Below the pieces are notes generated by a model. The model saw nothing but the letters and a program-made list of their open reading frames with translations, did not search any database and was not told the origin of the DNA. From positions 8,188,729-8,252,728 of the forward strand of contig CM030841.1 in the NCBI GenBank assembly GCA_018105865.1: a stretch of DNA of 64,000 bases, read 5' to 3'. The position numbers and the translations under genes were made by a program. This document shows, one piece after another, positions 12,221 to 24,103 of this stretch (positions are counted from its first letter, which is position 1; each line of letters begins with the position of its first letter). This stretch comes from Metaphire vulgaris (taxonomy: Eukaryota; Annelida; Clitellata; Crassiclitellata; Megascolecidae).

Positions 12221-12630
12221 GAGGGGCTGCCCATTAATTATGTCAACAATTTTTGGGCAATTTTTGACCTCACTTGTCGACAACTGTCAACTTTCAGTTA
12301 CCCCCTATAATTATGTCAAAAACGTTTGACCTCCACTCCCAAGATCAATGACAGGTCCCAATAACAAGGTTATTATTTTTTGCGGTGATGACCATTTTTA
12401 CCATTTTGTCCCTTTTTCGCTCATCGAGTGTCAAAATGTGGTGGTAATGACCTTTTTTGTCATGCTTTTTTCCATTGTAATAAGTAGTATTCCATGAAAT
12501 TTCCTATTTTTTGATTATTTGTAAAAAGTGAAATTGTTGACGTCAACTTCTCTTGACCCCCTCCCTGTCAATAACTGTCAAACGTTTTTAGCTCCCCTAA
12601 ATTGTTGACGTAATTAATGGGCAGCCCCTG
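12221..12630. mobile_element. DNA element with GGGGCTGCCCATTAATTA ends
   Basis: Inverted ends GAGGGGCTGCCCATTAATTA / TAATTAATGGGCAGCCCCTG extend into GTCAACAATTT / AAATTGTTGAC. It sits in the 3' tail of the LINE. No clean target duplication is visible. Internal ATGACCTTTTTTGTCA resembles the shared word. Confidence 0.75.
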
Positions 12631-12969
12631 GTACTATTTTTTGAACCGACCTAAAATTAATCTCTTAATTATCAACGTGCAATAATCGCAGCGGGAGCGC
12701 TTCTGAGAGATTCTCCGCAAGAGGCGCTATACAAATTTCCGTTACATTACAATGCATAACATAAATTGAAGACTTCGACTTAGATGTTCTTACAATTTAG
12801 ACTGCTTGGCGAGTGATAGTCGACCATCAGATTCATTTACAGTGAGTTATATACTATTATACTATGTAGTGTAAGTGCGCATAACGCAATAAGTCTTTTT
12901 TTGAAATACCATATTGATGCGAGGTAAGAATAAATTCTAATCGAAAGTCCAAGTTTGGAGCTCTTGTTT

Positions 12970-13282
12970 CATTTCAGATACTGTCACATTTAGGTGACGA
13001 TATATTTCAGATGACGTTGTATTTTAGATGACGTAATTGTTTAGATGATGTCATATTTTAGATGACTTTATATTTCAGATGACGTAATTGTTTAGATGAT
13101 GTCATATTTTAGATGACGTTATATTTCAGATGACGTCATTGCTTAGATGATGTCATATTTTAGAAGGCATCATATTTTAGATGACGTTATATTTCAGATG
13201 ACGTCATTGCTTAGATGATGTCATATTTCAGGTGACATCATATTTTACATGACGTTATATTTCAGATGACGTTATATTTTAG
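12970..13282. repeat. Minisatellite of TATTTTAGATGACGTCA-like units
   Basis: About 17 units of roughly 18 bp, with a higher-order period near 54 bp (Ttcagatgacg, Tttagatgatg, Ttttagatgacg). Many units contain TGACGTCA or TGACGTAA, the CRE/ATF core. Confidence 0.88.
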
Positions 13283-13483
13283 TCTTTAGACGACACGCTA
13301 GATCAATTCACCCGAAACCTTGATGCACATTAGATTTTGGACAGTGTTAGCCTGCTCTCATTCCAGTCGGTATGTGTTTGCCCCCAGTTGCAAAATAGAA
13401 AAAAATTGAAATTTGAACGGAACAAAAGTCAAGAATGTAGGCGGATTGTTCAATGATACCTCGCTATTTCGTCTACAATGAAT

Positions 13484-13903
13484 CAGTGTGTAATCTAGAC
13501 TCCTGGGTTCCGGGGGGAAACTGACAAGGCCAAGAGCCGTAGCTAGGTGGGGGCAGGGGGAGGGCAAGCCGCCCCGGGCGCCGACCGGTGGGGGGCGCAT
13601 TTTGGATGAGAAAAAAACAACTGTGACTTTGTGACGATTAAAAAAGGAGGCCATCAGCCCGAAAATGGATAAGTAAACTCTGCCACGACTAAAAAAGGTC
13701 ATCATCACCTATAAAGTTTAGGGGCGCAAAATATAAATCTTGCTCCGGGCGCCGGAAACCCTAGTTACGGCTCTGACGAGGCCGGGGAAGTCAGCTAGGG
13801 GGCTGCTGTTAGTTGATGTAGTATGCTAAAATTTCCGGGAGAATTTGAAATTTCCGGGGGGAAAAGGGCAATTCCCCCCGGAAACGGCCTAGATTAAACC
13901 CTG
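13484..13903. mobile_element. MITE (CAGTGTTTAATCTAG family) with a nested insertion
   Basis: Perfect 8-bp duplication caatgaat on both sides. Left end CAGTGTGTAATCTAGAC, right end CCTAGATTAAACCCTG. Removing 13532-13775 and one duplication restores the 3072-family sequence. Confidence 0.92.
13532..13775. mobile_element. Nested hAT-type MITE
   Basis: Ends AAGAGCCGTAGCTAGG / CCTAGTTACGGCTCTG flanked by acaaggcc / acgaggcc. It lies wholly within the 13484-13903 element, so it arrived later. Confidence 0.9.
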
Positions 13904-14650
13904 CAATGAATCCACTCTCATCGTTGGATACTAAGTGACATCCGACGCTATTTTCATCGACAGTTCAACGATTACCAAGCTTTTATCGGTTGAAAAAAAA
14001 TTGGACGGCCAACCCTTTCAGGGCAGGTGGTTTAAAGGCTTCGCGCGGAGAGAAGGAAGCGAGCGACAACCAGGCAATCTCACTGCATCATCATCATCAT
14101 ACGAGAAATTCCGACAACATCCTACAAGTTAAAACGCAGATGGTGACGACGACGATAACTCGCAGGTGTTTAGCGCTGTTGACCAGGTATATCTTCCGCT
14201 GCCTATTAGACCGTATCATCCTAACTCCATGCTTTGCCTACCTGGTTTAAATACAAATATAAGTTCCGCACTCGGTTCGTTTCTAAAATCTGTAGTAGGC
14301 GATCATCGTTGCAACCATCGTCGTTTGGAAATGTTATCTATAAGGGACCAATGTCTGGAAGAAACGTTGGAGGCACGATATCGTATGCGAATCGTAAAAT
14401 TCATGAGATTTTGCATGACATTGATTCACATTTAATAAATTTCTCCGGAATATTCAACAATATTCGACAGCTATTTCGATATCATCGACGAATAAAAGGC
14501 ATTTGATCGAGGTATGTTAAGGGTCGGGGTCAGAATCTTAACCGCTACACAAATCTTCGATTTGCGTTTCGCTCATTTTTGACGACGACAGTTTAATTAT
14601 GCACAGAGAAATGATGGTCGTTCAGTTCCCTTTGATTTGATACTTCTGTT

Positions 14651-14840
14651 CAGTGTTTATTCTAGGCCTTCTCTGGGGAATTTCCCCCTTCCCCAAAGTT
14701 TTAAAATCCCCCAATTTTTTATATGTTGGCTGGGGAATGAAAATTCTCCCCCTCCCCCCAAAAAAGTGTGGAGACTCAGACCTTGTCCCCCAAACATTTC
14801 AATATTCCCTCCAATGTCAAGGTGGCCAGAATAAACACTG
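14651..14840. mobile_element. MITE, CAGTGTTTATTCTAG family
   Basis: Ends CAGTGTTTATTCTAGGCC / GGCCAGAATAAACACTG; duplication cttctgtt / cttctttt. Same family as 22717-23097 and 37806-37961. Confidence 0.88.
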
Positions 14841-16160
14841 CTTCTTTTGATCCATTACAGTGCTTGACTTTCTTTTGAGATGCAGATAGTTTCGACCCCG
14901 AGCAATGGGTCAGCTTCGACTAGTTGGAAAGGGAGTCACCCAACACTCGGCCAAGTTGAAAAATGGTCCATTATGCAACATCTAATAGGACTTAGAGCTT
15001 TGAAATGGTTGCTATAGCAACTGATCCTAAATTATTTATTAAAATCATAGTGTATGACATAGTGCGAAACCCAAGTTGAACTTCTACCTCTGTTATATAC
15101 AGTAAGCGTCTAAATACGTATAATAAATACATTGCAACTGGCATTTTGCCGTAACGTGAAGTGTGCTCGCACGTTTACATTTTGACATTTACGCAACAGT
15201 AAGCAAATAAGTAAAATCTCACGAATTTATATAGCAATATCTTAAAATTAAAGAACATCAACAAATTACTCAAGCATCTTTGTGCAAAGGTTAATAAATA
15301 TATGAATATATGAGGTACACTGCAGTACCGTAGTAAGTATAGCTGCTTGTTCTTATTTTTACAAGTGAATTTTTAAACGAAGGTGGAAAAATGCCTGCGG
15401 AAAGAGATACGTTGATATATAATTCTTGTTCTGGTTCCTACAAGAGCAGAGACGCGCTGTTTAAGGAGAGAGGTTGACATTGGATGTAAAAGTTCAGCTT
15501 CGGTTTCATTTGGAGTCAATTTTTGTACCGCAGATATTAAACTGTGCACGAATGCTTTCCTATGAGTCTGTTGCTGACAGCTTGCATGTCTCATTCAGGG
15601 CCGTGGAGATGGGGGGAGGGGATGCACAGGTTTCCCAGGTCCTTGAAACGTGAAGGGGGCCCACGGCCATCTGCGTGTCAAATGCTAACGAGATAATGGG
15701 CATTTCAAGCCTTTTACCCGATCACCGCTACGGCTCTCTCCGGACCTGGCTTCAACATTGCTATATGCTATAATAATGTATTTATTTGTATTGAAATACG
15801 CAATAATATAATAATGTTGTAATACCTGCAATACAAATGACAATAAATTTTGGTACGTAAAGTAATGTAATGATCAGACGATGGTGATCGTTACGTTTAC
15901 TGCAAATGCGCTAATTAGCCCTGTTCTAGAGAGAACGTGACGCATGCAGTTTTGAATGAAGATTAGATTGAAGGTTTTGTGAAGAAATCGATCGAAATTC
16001 CTTATTCACAAACGCAGGTGACATAGGAGGATAAGAATCATTCTAATTTATTATTGCACATTCTGCTATTATACAAAGAAATCGCTATCTTCCGGATTCT
16101 ACTGTAATTTGCTGGCAGAAAATTCAAACATGCGATTAATTTTAAAGACTGATCGATTGG
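14841..16160. other. Intergenic, no gene recognised
   Basis: AT-rich. Contains a short LINE-tail-like piece near 15200-15235 (AATTTATATAGC next to TAAG repeats) and an isolated hAT-like end near 15599 (GGGCCGTGGAGATGG). No convincing exon. Confidence 0.5.
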
Positions 16161-16481
16161 CAGGCCCGCCGAGAGAAATTCCGGGCCCTTGTGCAGAATG
16201 GTCGGCGGGTCCTTGAGAATCTGAAAATTTCTTCACGACCTTTTTTTTGCTTGTCACCCCTTTTCCCTTTTTTTCTTTTTTACGGCTTAAAAGTAGCTGA
16301 TGACCTTTTTTGCTTGTCACTCTTTTTACGCCCGTCCCGGCCCCCACACCCTTTAGCTCGCCGGGCCCCCTCTGCTTTAGAATTATTATTCATATTATTG
16401 TTAATTATACATATTCATAATCGGCCCCCCAGACCGCCGGGCCCCTGTGCACTTGCCCCCTGCCCCCTCTCGGCGGCCCTG
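16161..16481. mobile_element. hAT-type MITE, GGGCCGCCGAGAG family
   Basis: Ends CAGGCCCGCCGAGAGAAATT / CTCTCGGCGGCCCTG; duplication tcgattgg / tcgattgc. The shared word occurs twice (ACCTTTTTTTTGCTTGTCA, ATGACCTTTTTTGCTTGTCA). Same family as 43796-44076 and 46210-46540. Confidence 0.9.
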
Positions 16482-16499
16482 TCGATTGCATGGTAAACA

Positions 16500-16925
16500 C
16501 AGTGGCGACGCCAGACGTTTGAGTGGGGGTGGGGGTTATGGCGAGCACCCTAACCCTAACCCTTTTACTTTTACAACATTAGAATTCGTTAGAATTACTA
16601 CTCCACACGTAATGAGTGTATTAAATAACTTTATTTAAAAAATTTATCTAACCGATAAAATTTCTTGCAAATAGTAGGCATAACATGGACGTCATGGCGG
16701 GTTCCAGTCCGTCTGACGCACGACTGCTTATTATATACTGTAGATATATAGAGAACTTGTTATATAGATATATAGAGAACGCTTGATACTTAGACAAGTA
16801 AAGCCGACCATCCCCCTACCCCCTCACAAACAATTTCTCTGCAATTGTGCACGAATCTGACTGGTGGCCCTGATGGCAAGTGGGGGTGTTCAAACCCCTA
16901 AACTCCCCCCGTGGCCTCGTCACTG
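16500..16925. mobile_element. hAT-type MITE holding telomere-like repeats
   Basis: Ends CAGTGGCGACGCCAG / GTGGCCTCGTCACTG; perfect duplication ggtaaaca. It starts 18 bp after the previous element. ACCCTAACCCTAACCC lies at about 16547-16562. Confidence 0.85.
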
Positions 16926-17676
16926 GGTAAACACTTTCCCTGCATTCTTAATCGAAAGGATTTTCGATCATAGGCCCTATTCTCTAGCTTCCGAATTTCG
17001 TTACATACCGTATTAGTCTTAGCGACTTATCTAACCACGAGCAGTGGAAGTAACAAAAATCACACAAATATCGTTTAATTTAGAATTATTGGTATATTAA
17101 TAAATCAACAGATTGCCTTATTTGTCTATTGAGTTCGACGCAGGATAAATCATTGCTGGGGAAACAGGGCAAGTTTTTTTAAATTTATGACTCGCCGATT
17201 CAATCAGTCGCCTATAGCATTCTTCAACAGGTCTAGACTTCCTGAGGAAGTCCGCTGTCCGAGGCCATTAAGGAAGCATTTCTAATGACTGTTTAATTAA
17301 ACTAGGGTTATGCCCACGACTAAATAACCATGTAATTTTATGTAGGCGAAGCAGCAGCAGCTGTTTCGTCATCGGGACGAGACGTACACCACTCAAAAGC
17401 AATAAATGAAATACGAGTTCGATTGCTGATGTACTGCAGGCCTACTATTTCAACAGTTAATTCGTCTAATTGAAAGGGTTCTTAAGCTTATCAGTCGGCA
17501 TATCTACAAAACAGCTTGTAGGCTGCTACGCTATCAGGGCCTGGGAGCCGAAAATATATTTACAAATGGCTGCTGGACCCTGGACGGTGCAACGATGCGG
17601 TCATATCGCGTTCGAAACTCTTCAGTTTTCTTAACGTTAACGGAGATCCAGCTGGCCGGTGGTTAAGACTGGATAT

Positions 17677-17811
17677 GGGGCCATCCATAAATGACGTTAA
17701 CGCGCTGTTACGTCATATTTGAGGGATCTGGCTTTTTGTGACGACGTGTGACGAGCGGGGAGGGGGTAAAAAAAGTACCAAAATCCCGTTACGCCATTCA
17801 TGGATGACCCC
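17677..17811. mobile_element. Harbinger-like MITE
   Basis: Ends GGGGCCATCCATAAATGACG / TTCATGGATGACCCC flanked by TAT on both sides. A 3-bp duplication and GGG start fit PIF/Harbinger; the superfamily is inferred from these features only. Confidence 0.75.
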
Positions 17812-17958
17812 TATCACGTCACGTGATCACGCGGAAAGTGTGCGTGCGCATTCCACTCGTCGCAATCTCTTGTATTTTAGACCTGAAATTCCTGCATGAT
17901 GTGCATCATCGTATGCTGCGTCGCCATAAATTACATGAAAAGGCAACGGCGTGTCAGC

Positions 17959-18154
17959 CAGTGTTTAATCTAGACTCCTGGATTCCGGGGGGAATTGAAA
18001 AAGCCGGGGAAAACTGACAAAGCCGGAGGGAATTCTGCTAGGGGCCGCTGTTAGTCCATGTAGTATTCCAAAATTTCCGGAGGAATTTGAAATTTCCGGG
18101 GTCGGGGGAAAGGGTAATTCCCCCCCTCCCGGGAACGGCCTAGATTAAACACTG
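17959..18154. mobile_element. MITE, CAGTGTTTAATCTAG family, intact
   Basis: Ends CAGTGTTTAATCTAGAC / CCTAGATTAAACACTG; perfect 8-bp duplication gtgtcagc. Best-preserved copy of its family here. Confidence 0.93.
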
Positions 18155-18375
18155 GTGTCAGCATCGAATTGTAATTCACCTCGCCAATACAGTAATAAAT
18201 GGTATTCATATAAAAAACATCTGCCGGCTCTTATATTTAGGCTATATAGATAGCGTTTTTAGCGCAGCAGTCTTCCTAGATCACTCTATGAAAGACAAGC
18301 GGTAGTATTACTCACAGTCTCTCGTGTCTCTTATAGCGGCAGTGAGTTGATTTGTAGAAGCGCGTATAGAGGGCG

Positions 18376-18455
18376 GAAGATGGCGGAGTGGGTTAGGCGC
18401 TGGAGCGGTAGGCTGACCGAGTGGGGGTTCAAGCCCCGTTAGCGCCTCTAGTGGC
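18376..18455 (+). repeat. tRNA-derived SINE head
   Basis: A-box-like GATGGCGGAGTGGGTTAGGC and B-box GGGTTCAAGCCCC, with a long spacer like class II (Leu/Ser) tRNAs. The acceptor stem does not pair, so it is not a working tRNA. Confidence 0.6.
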
Positions 18456-18860
18456 TTTCACACAGGCAGCAATGCCTCCTATGCTACTTAAAACCATTGG
18501 TATGGTTTTTCGATATGGTTTTATCGACCGTTGAACGATTGAAGGCATGGGGTCATTTGGGGAAAATGTTTTCTGCTCTTACACTACACACAACGTTGTC
18601 TTTGAAAAATTTCTCAATACGTTTCAAGTCCGGCGACAAATAATTAATCTGTCTAATAAGACATCCTTCTAAAGTTTGTTCTTAGTTTATTTGTTTATTA
18701 TTAGGTTTATTATATTATTATTTTATTATTATTATTATTTAGTTTTGTTCAGTTGATTTGTGTTTTCCTTGGTTGTGTACTACTGGTTGTGTACTACTTT
18801 TTATGCTGTGCTTGTCACGAATAAAGATGATTATTATGATCATCGCGTAAAATTTTACCT

Positions 18861-18942
18861 GAGCGTCTACATAATATTCAGTCCCGGAAAATATTTTTGT
18901 TAACAAAAATATTTCCCGGGACTGAATATTATGTAGACGCTC
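18861..18942. repeat. 82-bp near-perfect palindrome
   Basis: Two 41-bp arms, one mismatch, no spacer, centred on GTTAAC. The arms run from GAGCGTCTACATAATATTCA to its complement. A diverged half copy lies at 19510-19585. Confidence 0.9.
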
Positions 18943-19589
18943 TTCATGACCTGGATATCCTAATAAGACATTGGCCCTTGTCTTGTCTTGTCTTGTCACA
19001 CAAGACAAGGGACCGAATCCTAACCTTAACCTCTGAACCTATGTACACCCTTCTTGACTGCTCTCTTGGTACATACACTGTTAACTGGCATAAGTCGTCG
19101 TGTCAATGTAGAGGGAATTTAAATGGGACTGAGCTAGCAGTAGACTCTGGGCACAGAAGATGGCGACTCTTAACCAAAACACAGGACACCATCTACCTTT
19201 CGATTAAACTCTTTCGAACTCTGTTGATAACTGAGTTGGAGACAGAGACATTTTAGTTTTGTAAATAATTTTAGTTTTTATTTCGTTTTAGAGCTGTTAT
19301 TTTAGTTTTTATTCTGTTTCCGTTTTGTAAATAATTCCAGTTTTGTCAACGAAATCGAAATAATTTTTAATTTTATTTCCTTAACTAATATTTTACTGGT
19401 TGGAGAAGTGGGTGTCAGTTCGGCGCAAATATTGCTATACAAAAAAGTTTATGTCAACGCCGTCTACAGCGGTCGTTTCCAGGTCACGAGCAGGTGTCTG
19501 TATCGGGCTGTTTGAATAAAATATTTTCCGATTCGAAATATTATGTAAACGCGCATGCAAAATTCTACGCGAGGATCATAATAGAAGCC

Positions 19590-19704
19590 GATCGTGACCG
19601 GAAAATTCGGTACCGAAAGATTCGGGACGGAAAATTCGGTACCGGAAAATTCGGTACCGGTCATGGAAGATTCGGATCCGGTACCTAGCCCTAACCCTAA
19701 CCCA
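19590..19704. repeat. GGAAAATTCGGTACC tandem units next to telomere-like repeats
   Basis: About six 15-bp units built on palindromic TTCGGTACCGAA, then CCCTAACCCTAACCC at 19688-19702. The same unit occurs at 2655-2750 and, inverted, at 2990-3055. Confidence 0.8.
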
Positions 19705-20488
19705 TTTTGGTCCACATTTAAACATAATTAATGGAAAGAATGGAAAATGGAGGGACAGCAAAGATCCAGCAAAGATCCAGCAAAGATACAGATACAGATA
19801 CAAAGATACAGCAAAGATACAGCAAAGATACGGCAAAGATACACCAAAGATATCGCAAAGAAATAAAAGATACAGGTTTTCCGGCTCGTACGGTCACAAA
19901 AATCAACCTGACACTTTCCATCTGACGATGAGTTTTTTGGGATGAACATGAGGATGAGAAGAGTGAATTTGTTTGACATTACGGACATTTAAGCGGTGAT
20001 TGTTGGCTAGGACCAGATGCGAATGATATAGGCACATGTTGACGAACCGAATAAAATGAGAATTCAGCCACGGAAACATCATTTAGAATCCTTAGATGAC
20101 AGTTCGTTGTAGATTCGAACGTTGGTCGATGGCCTCGAAATTGTACTTTTTCGCCACGTTCATTTCCGCAGTTCGCCTAGTGGCGGCGCATTTCGTTTGA
20201 ATAAGGGGACCCGATATTCGATCAAACACCGTTTCGGGGCTGAGAGGAGAGATGCCCCGATAAGATTGTGAAGCAGGTGGTCGATAGATATGTCGATATC
20301 ACCTCTCTTGAGATGCCGAATACCTGGCGTCCTCGGAGGAAGGAAGCCGCGCACTCGACTGAAGATGGAGCAAACAGAACCCCCGGCCATTACTGTATTT
20401 AGAGGAAATTTCAATTGGATCATCGTCAACGGCCGATTGTTCGGTCCAAGGAGCAGATGTTTCCAAGACCGACAAAAAATTTCCCATG

Positions 20489-20818
<330 letters not shown>

Positions 20819-21296
20819 GGGGTATTTCCCAAACATAAGGTAATTTCAGCGTGTATCCGCCGATAAGATTGCGTAAAAAACACATTTGTTAACACAACTT
20901 TCGTCCGGGATGGATGAGGAACTTGTTCTTATCTGCGATGGATTGCGAGATCGCGATAATAAAATTGCAAATGCAATCAATCAATTGACAAGACTTTTTA
21001 GCCTCACTTAATCAAATTACTTCGAGATACCATGATGACTTGGACAATGTTGGCCTTCGTGTTAATGAGGAACTTCGATAAGATACTGAAATTTTACAGT
21101 ACAGTTGATGTTTTAACTACTGAGTGGTTTAGTTTTAAAAGATGGGGAGGTATAGAACTTTAATTTTCCACCCTTACGTTTCGGCCTTCCGATGGAGTTG
21201 TAATGTGACGACTAAAAATAAAAATGTTCTACCCCTCCCCTTCGACCAATAGGCTCTAGCTGTTCTGGAAATATCGGAATTGCGTACAGGTCTACT

Positions 21297-21348
21297 ATAC
21301 AGCCATCGCGACCTCTGGAAACAGGGCAAAGAGAACCACTTAGAAGAG

Positions 21349-21400
<52 letters not shown>
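21297..21400. repeat. Retroelement tail ending in (TA)n
   Basis: GCCATCGCGACCTCTGGAAA ... ACCACTTAGAAGAGAA precedes (TA)n. The same tail at 22130-22185 is followed by (ATCA)n instead. Confidence 0.75.
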
Positions 21401-21403
<3 letters not shown>

Positions 21404-21617
21404 CATCAGCTTTTCACCAGGTCTTGAAAGATTTGCAGTGTCTTCGGATCGATCCATCGACTGCAAATGATTGTAATGACATGCAATACTCGAGGCCAGC
21501 AGGTTAGGCATTCGACGTCAACGATTAGGTTCTCGTCATCCTTCTACAGTTTCACTGATCCGCATCTCGCGCAGATTCTTTACGAGCAATAGTATTATAA
21601 CGAGGACATAGCAGTGG

Positions 21618-21880
21618 TGCGCGGTGGAGCAGTGTGGTTAGCGCACTGGTCCGTGGTTCAACTCCCGGCCGCGGCAGAAACTTTTCTGTTGTTTCTGTCC
21701 TCCCAAGCGTCCCCAGTCGACTCAGCTGTGAATGAGTACATCGGGTGTTAACTCGGTGGAAGGAAAGGCGGCGAGGGGAAGGCTGACAATCAGCCCTCAT
21801 TCAGCCGTTGCCGTATATACCTGAAGGCGCTAACCCTTCGGTTCCCGACGGGTCCGCGATGGCCTATGGAGTGTACCTTT
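21618..21880 (+). repeat. tRNA-derived SINE
   Basis: A-box GGAGCAGTGTGGTTAGCGC, B-box GTGGTTCAACTCCC, then a body of about 200 bp with GGTTCCCGACGGGTCCGCG. The body ends in TACCTTTACCTATAC. Confidence 0.7.
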
Positions 21881-22313
21881 ACCTATACATAGCAGATATG
21901 GGCATGGGTCCACCCATGAGTTCGTTTGTGTGAGAAATTTTAATGTTTGTGACGGACTGGATTGACTAAGAAAATAAGTCATGTTTTAATCGTTGGTCGT
22001 GTATTACGCATTGGGTTGGGTTGGGTCAAGTAGCCCATTTCTTTCGTGAATTGGGTCGGGTCGGGTCTGAATCACGATGAGTTGGGTTGTGTTTTAAAAA
22101 TTGACCTATGTCCATGTCTGGGACATAACGACAGCCATCGCGACCTCTGTAAACAGGACAAAGAGAACCACTTAGAAGAGAAACGCAACCTCAATCAATC
22201 AATCAGTCAATCAATCAATCAACAAGACATCTTCCTTAGCGCCATTTAAATTACGTATTCAGCATCAATCGTTGGTCACTTTAGAGTGAAAATCATGGAA
22301 ATCATGTCCGTGG

Positions 22314-22475
22314 CAGAGGCGTAGCGACGCGGGGTTATAGCGGTATATATATCCCTCAAAAATCAGGCTACCTTCAAGTTTTTAATGTTTTTAAAGATTT
22401 TCAACGTTTTTAAAGACTTATACTCCCCAAATCGCATTATACTCCTCCCAAATCAAATTCCTGACTACGCCCCTG
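22314..22475. mobile_element. hAT-type MITE
   Basis: Ends CAGAGGCGTAGCGACG / TGACTACGCCCCTG; duplication gtccgtgg / gttcgtgg. Related right half at 31520-31658 (CCGTCGCTACACCTCTG). Confidence 0.82.
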
Positions 22476-22716
22476 GTTCGTGGTATTCCGTGGTAATTGA
22501 AAATCCATTTGACAGCCCATAAGTGGCTGGTTTCGGCTAAGGAGCGTATGCAATGGCAAACATATGTGCTTTAAATCGAGACATGAAAGTCGAGAGACAC
22601 TCAGTTTCGTGAACTTGTTTTGGAAGAGAATTCCAGGGCCTGGATCCAGCAACAGAGAAACGAGTCTCAATAGTGACCCTAGAGCAGGGCTACGCAAACC
22701 ACAGACCGCGGTCCGG

Positions 22717-23097
22717 CAGTGTTTACTCTAGGCCTTCTCTGGGGAAGGGGGAATCCCCCCAGTTTAAAAATTCCCTCCCAAATTGTTTGATTTGTTGTAT
22801 GGGGATGGAAATTTCCCCCAAAAGTGTGACGACGGTTTTTTATTTTTTGGAGAGGTGAAAAATGTAGGGATGACAATTTTTTGCTTGCCAAGGCATTCGA
22901 GAAGGGTAAATTATATGAGTAAGGTTGGGAGGATGACCTTTTTTTGCTTGTCACCATATTTGAAAAAAGACAGGAAGAATTGAAAAGGACTATACCCGAA
23001 AAGCACGATGACCATTTTTTGCTTGTCAAGACTTTTGGACTTGTCCCCCAAACATTTCAAATCCCCCCCAATGTCAAGGTGGCTAGAATAAACACTG
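22717..23097. mobile_element. MITE, CAGTGTTTATTCTAG family, nested in another hAT relic
   Basis: Ends CAGTGTTTACTCTAGGCC / GGCTAGAATAAACACTG. It splits a repeat whose halves ACCACAGACCGCGGTCCGG and TGGTCTGGAGTCCGGACC flank it. Three copies of the shared TTTTTTGCTTGTCA word lie inside. Confidence 0.8.
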
Positions 23098-23288
23098 GTG
23101 GTCTGGAGTCCGGACCGCGGAGGTTTCGTGAACGGACCGCGCAGGGGTCCAAAATATTTAATATTCATCAGTGTAGCCACACACAGCGGTCCGAATTAAG
23201 TCCTCGTTTTACCTGCGCCCAGATATCAGAACCATGCAAATACATATGTAACATGTCTATTGGGCAACTGATGATTACTGCTTAAAGG

Positions 23289-23595
23289 CAGTGGCGGTTA
23301 CACGTGAGAGATGAGTGGGAATGCATCCCCCACCGGACTTCCGGACTTTCTTTTAGATTGTGAAACCTATTTTTGGGTAAAAGTCTAGTAAAACTACGGT
23401 GAAAAAGTGCGGATGACCTTTTTGGCTTGTCAACCTATTTTCTCGGTAAAAGTGTAGTAAAATTAAAAGAAAATTTTTCTTTTGCCGGTCTTTTTCGGCA
23501 AAGTTTATTGATTTTTCCCTTCTCTTTTCATCCACCCTCCAAATTTCCATGAATTCATTTCATCACCCCACCAAGAAATCCTGGAACCGCCACTG
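23289..23595. mobile_element. hAT-type MITE (3673 family)
   Basis: Ends CAGTGGCGGTTACA / TGGAACCGCCACTG; duplication cttaaagg / cttagagg. Contains GATGACCTTTTTGGCTTGTC. Confidence 0.87.
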
Positions 23596-23923
23596 CTTAG
23601 AGGCGTCTGGAATATCGCGCAGTCTGCCTTGTTTTAATTATTTTCTGAATACATTTGATTAATCTACTAAATCTATAATAAATAAATTGAAGAATTCAGT
23701 TAATTGGCTTCGAGACTTGTTCAAAAGAGCATTTGATCGTAAAAGCTATTTTCAGTAAATCAAATGAGGTGTCGCTCTTTTAATTTCATTCACAAACGCT
23801 CAATAATATTAATAATAATATTAATCTTATTTGACTTTTTTGAAGACGTTAAGAATATTTTTAGCATGACGCAAAATGAAAAAGAAAAGTTATTCGGTGC
23901 AATACCAGGAGGGTTTTCTGCCC

Positions 23924-24103
23924 CAGTGTTTAATCTAGACATCTAGACTCCTGGACTGCGGGAGGAGGGAACTGACAAGGCCGGGGGAAGTCAGCTGGGG
24001 GGCTGCTTTTAGTTGATGTAGTATGTCAAAATTTCCGGGGTGAATTTGAAATTTTCGGGGAAAAGAGCAATTTCCCTACGGAAACGGCCTAGATTAAACC
24101 CTG
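23924..24103. mobile_element. MITE, CAGTGTTTAATCTAG family
   Basis: Ends CAGTGTTTAATCTAGAC / CCTAGATTAAACCCTG; flanks ttctgccc / tcctgtcc (two mismatches). Lies about 200 bp beyond the Rx stop codon. Confidence 0.82.

Larger units (their letters stand above)
11080..12755 (+). pseudogene. Decayed CR1/L2-like LINE, 3' part of reverse transcriptase
   Basis: Translated pieces follow the usual LINE order: LLLNPAKTQL, FGTRGQL, VRDLGITLGVTLNTSLSF, LTKSCVYRLRRLR, AARLIYHQ, LMRDRLHWLR, LRVRERIIFKRCL, then GDRAFSR ... QWNTIPPEIRKIKA. Stops and shifts interrupt all of it. Two DNA elements (11620-11876 and 12221-12630) are inserted. The tail GAGGCGCTATACAAATTTCC recurs at 36940-36990 and, inverted, at 56710-56790. 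This machinery normally copies its own RNA into the genome; this copy is dead. Confidence 0.85.

Noticed and set aside
14234..14506. 90-residue plus-strand frame (GNVIYKGPMSGRNVGG)
   Set aside because: No family match I can name and a competing overlapping frame of equal length; not enough to call a gene.
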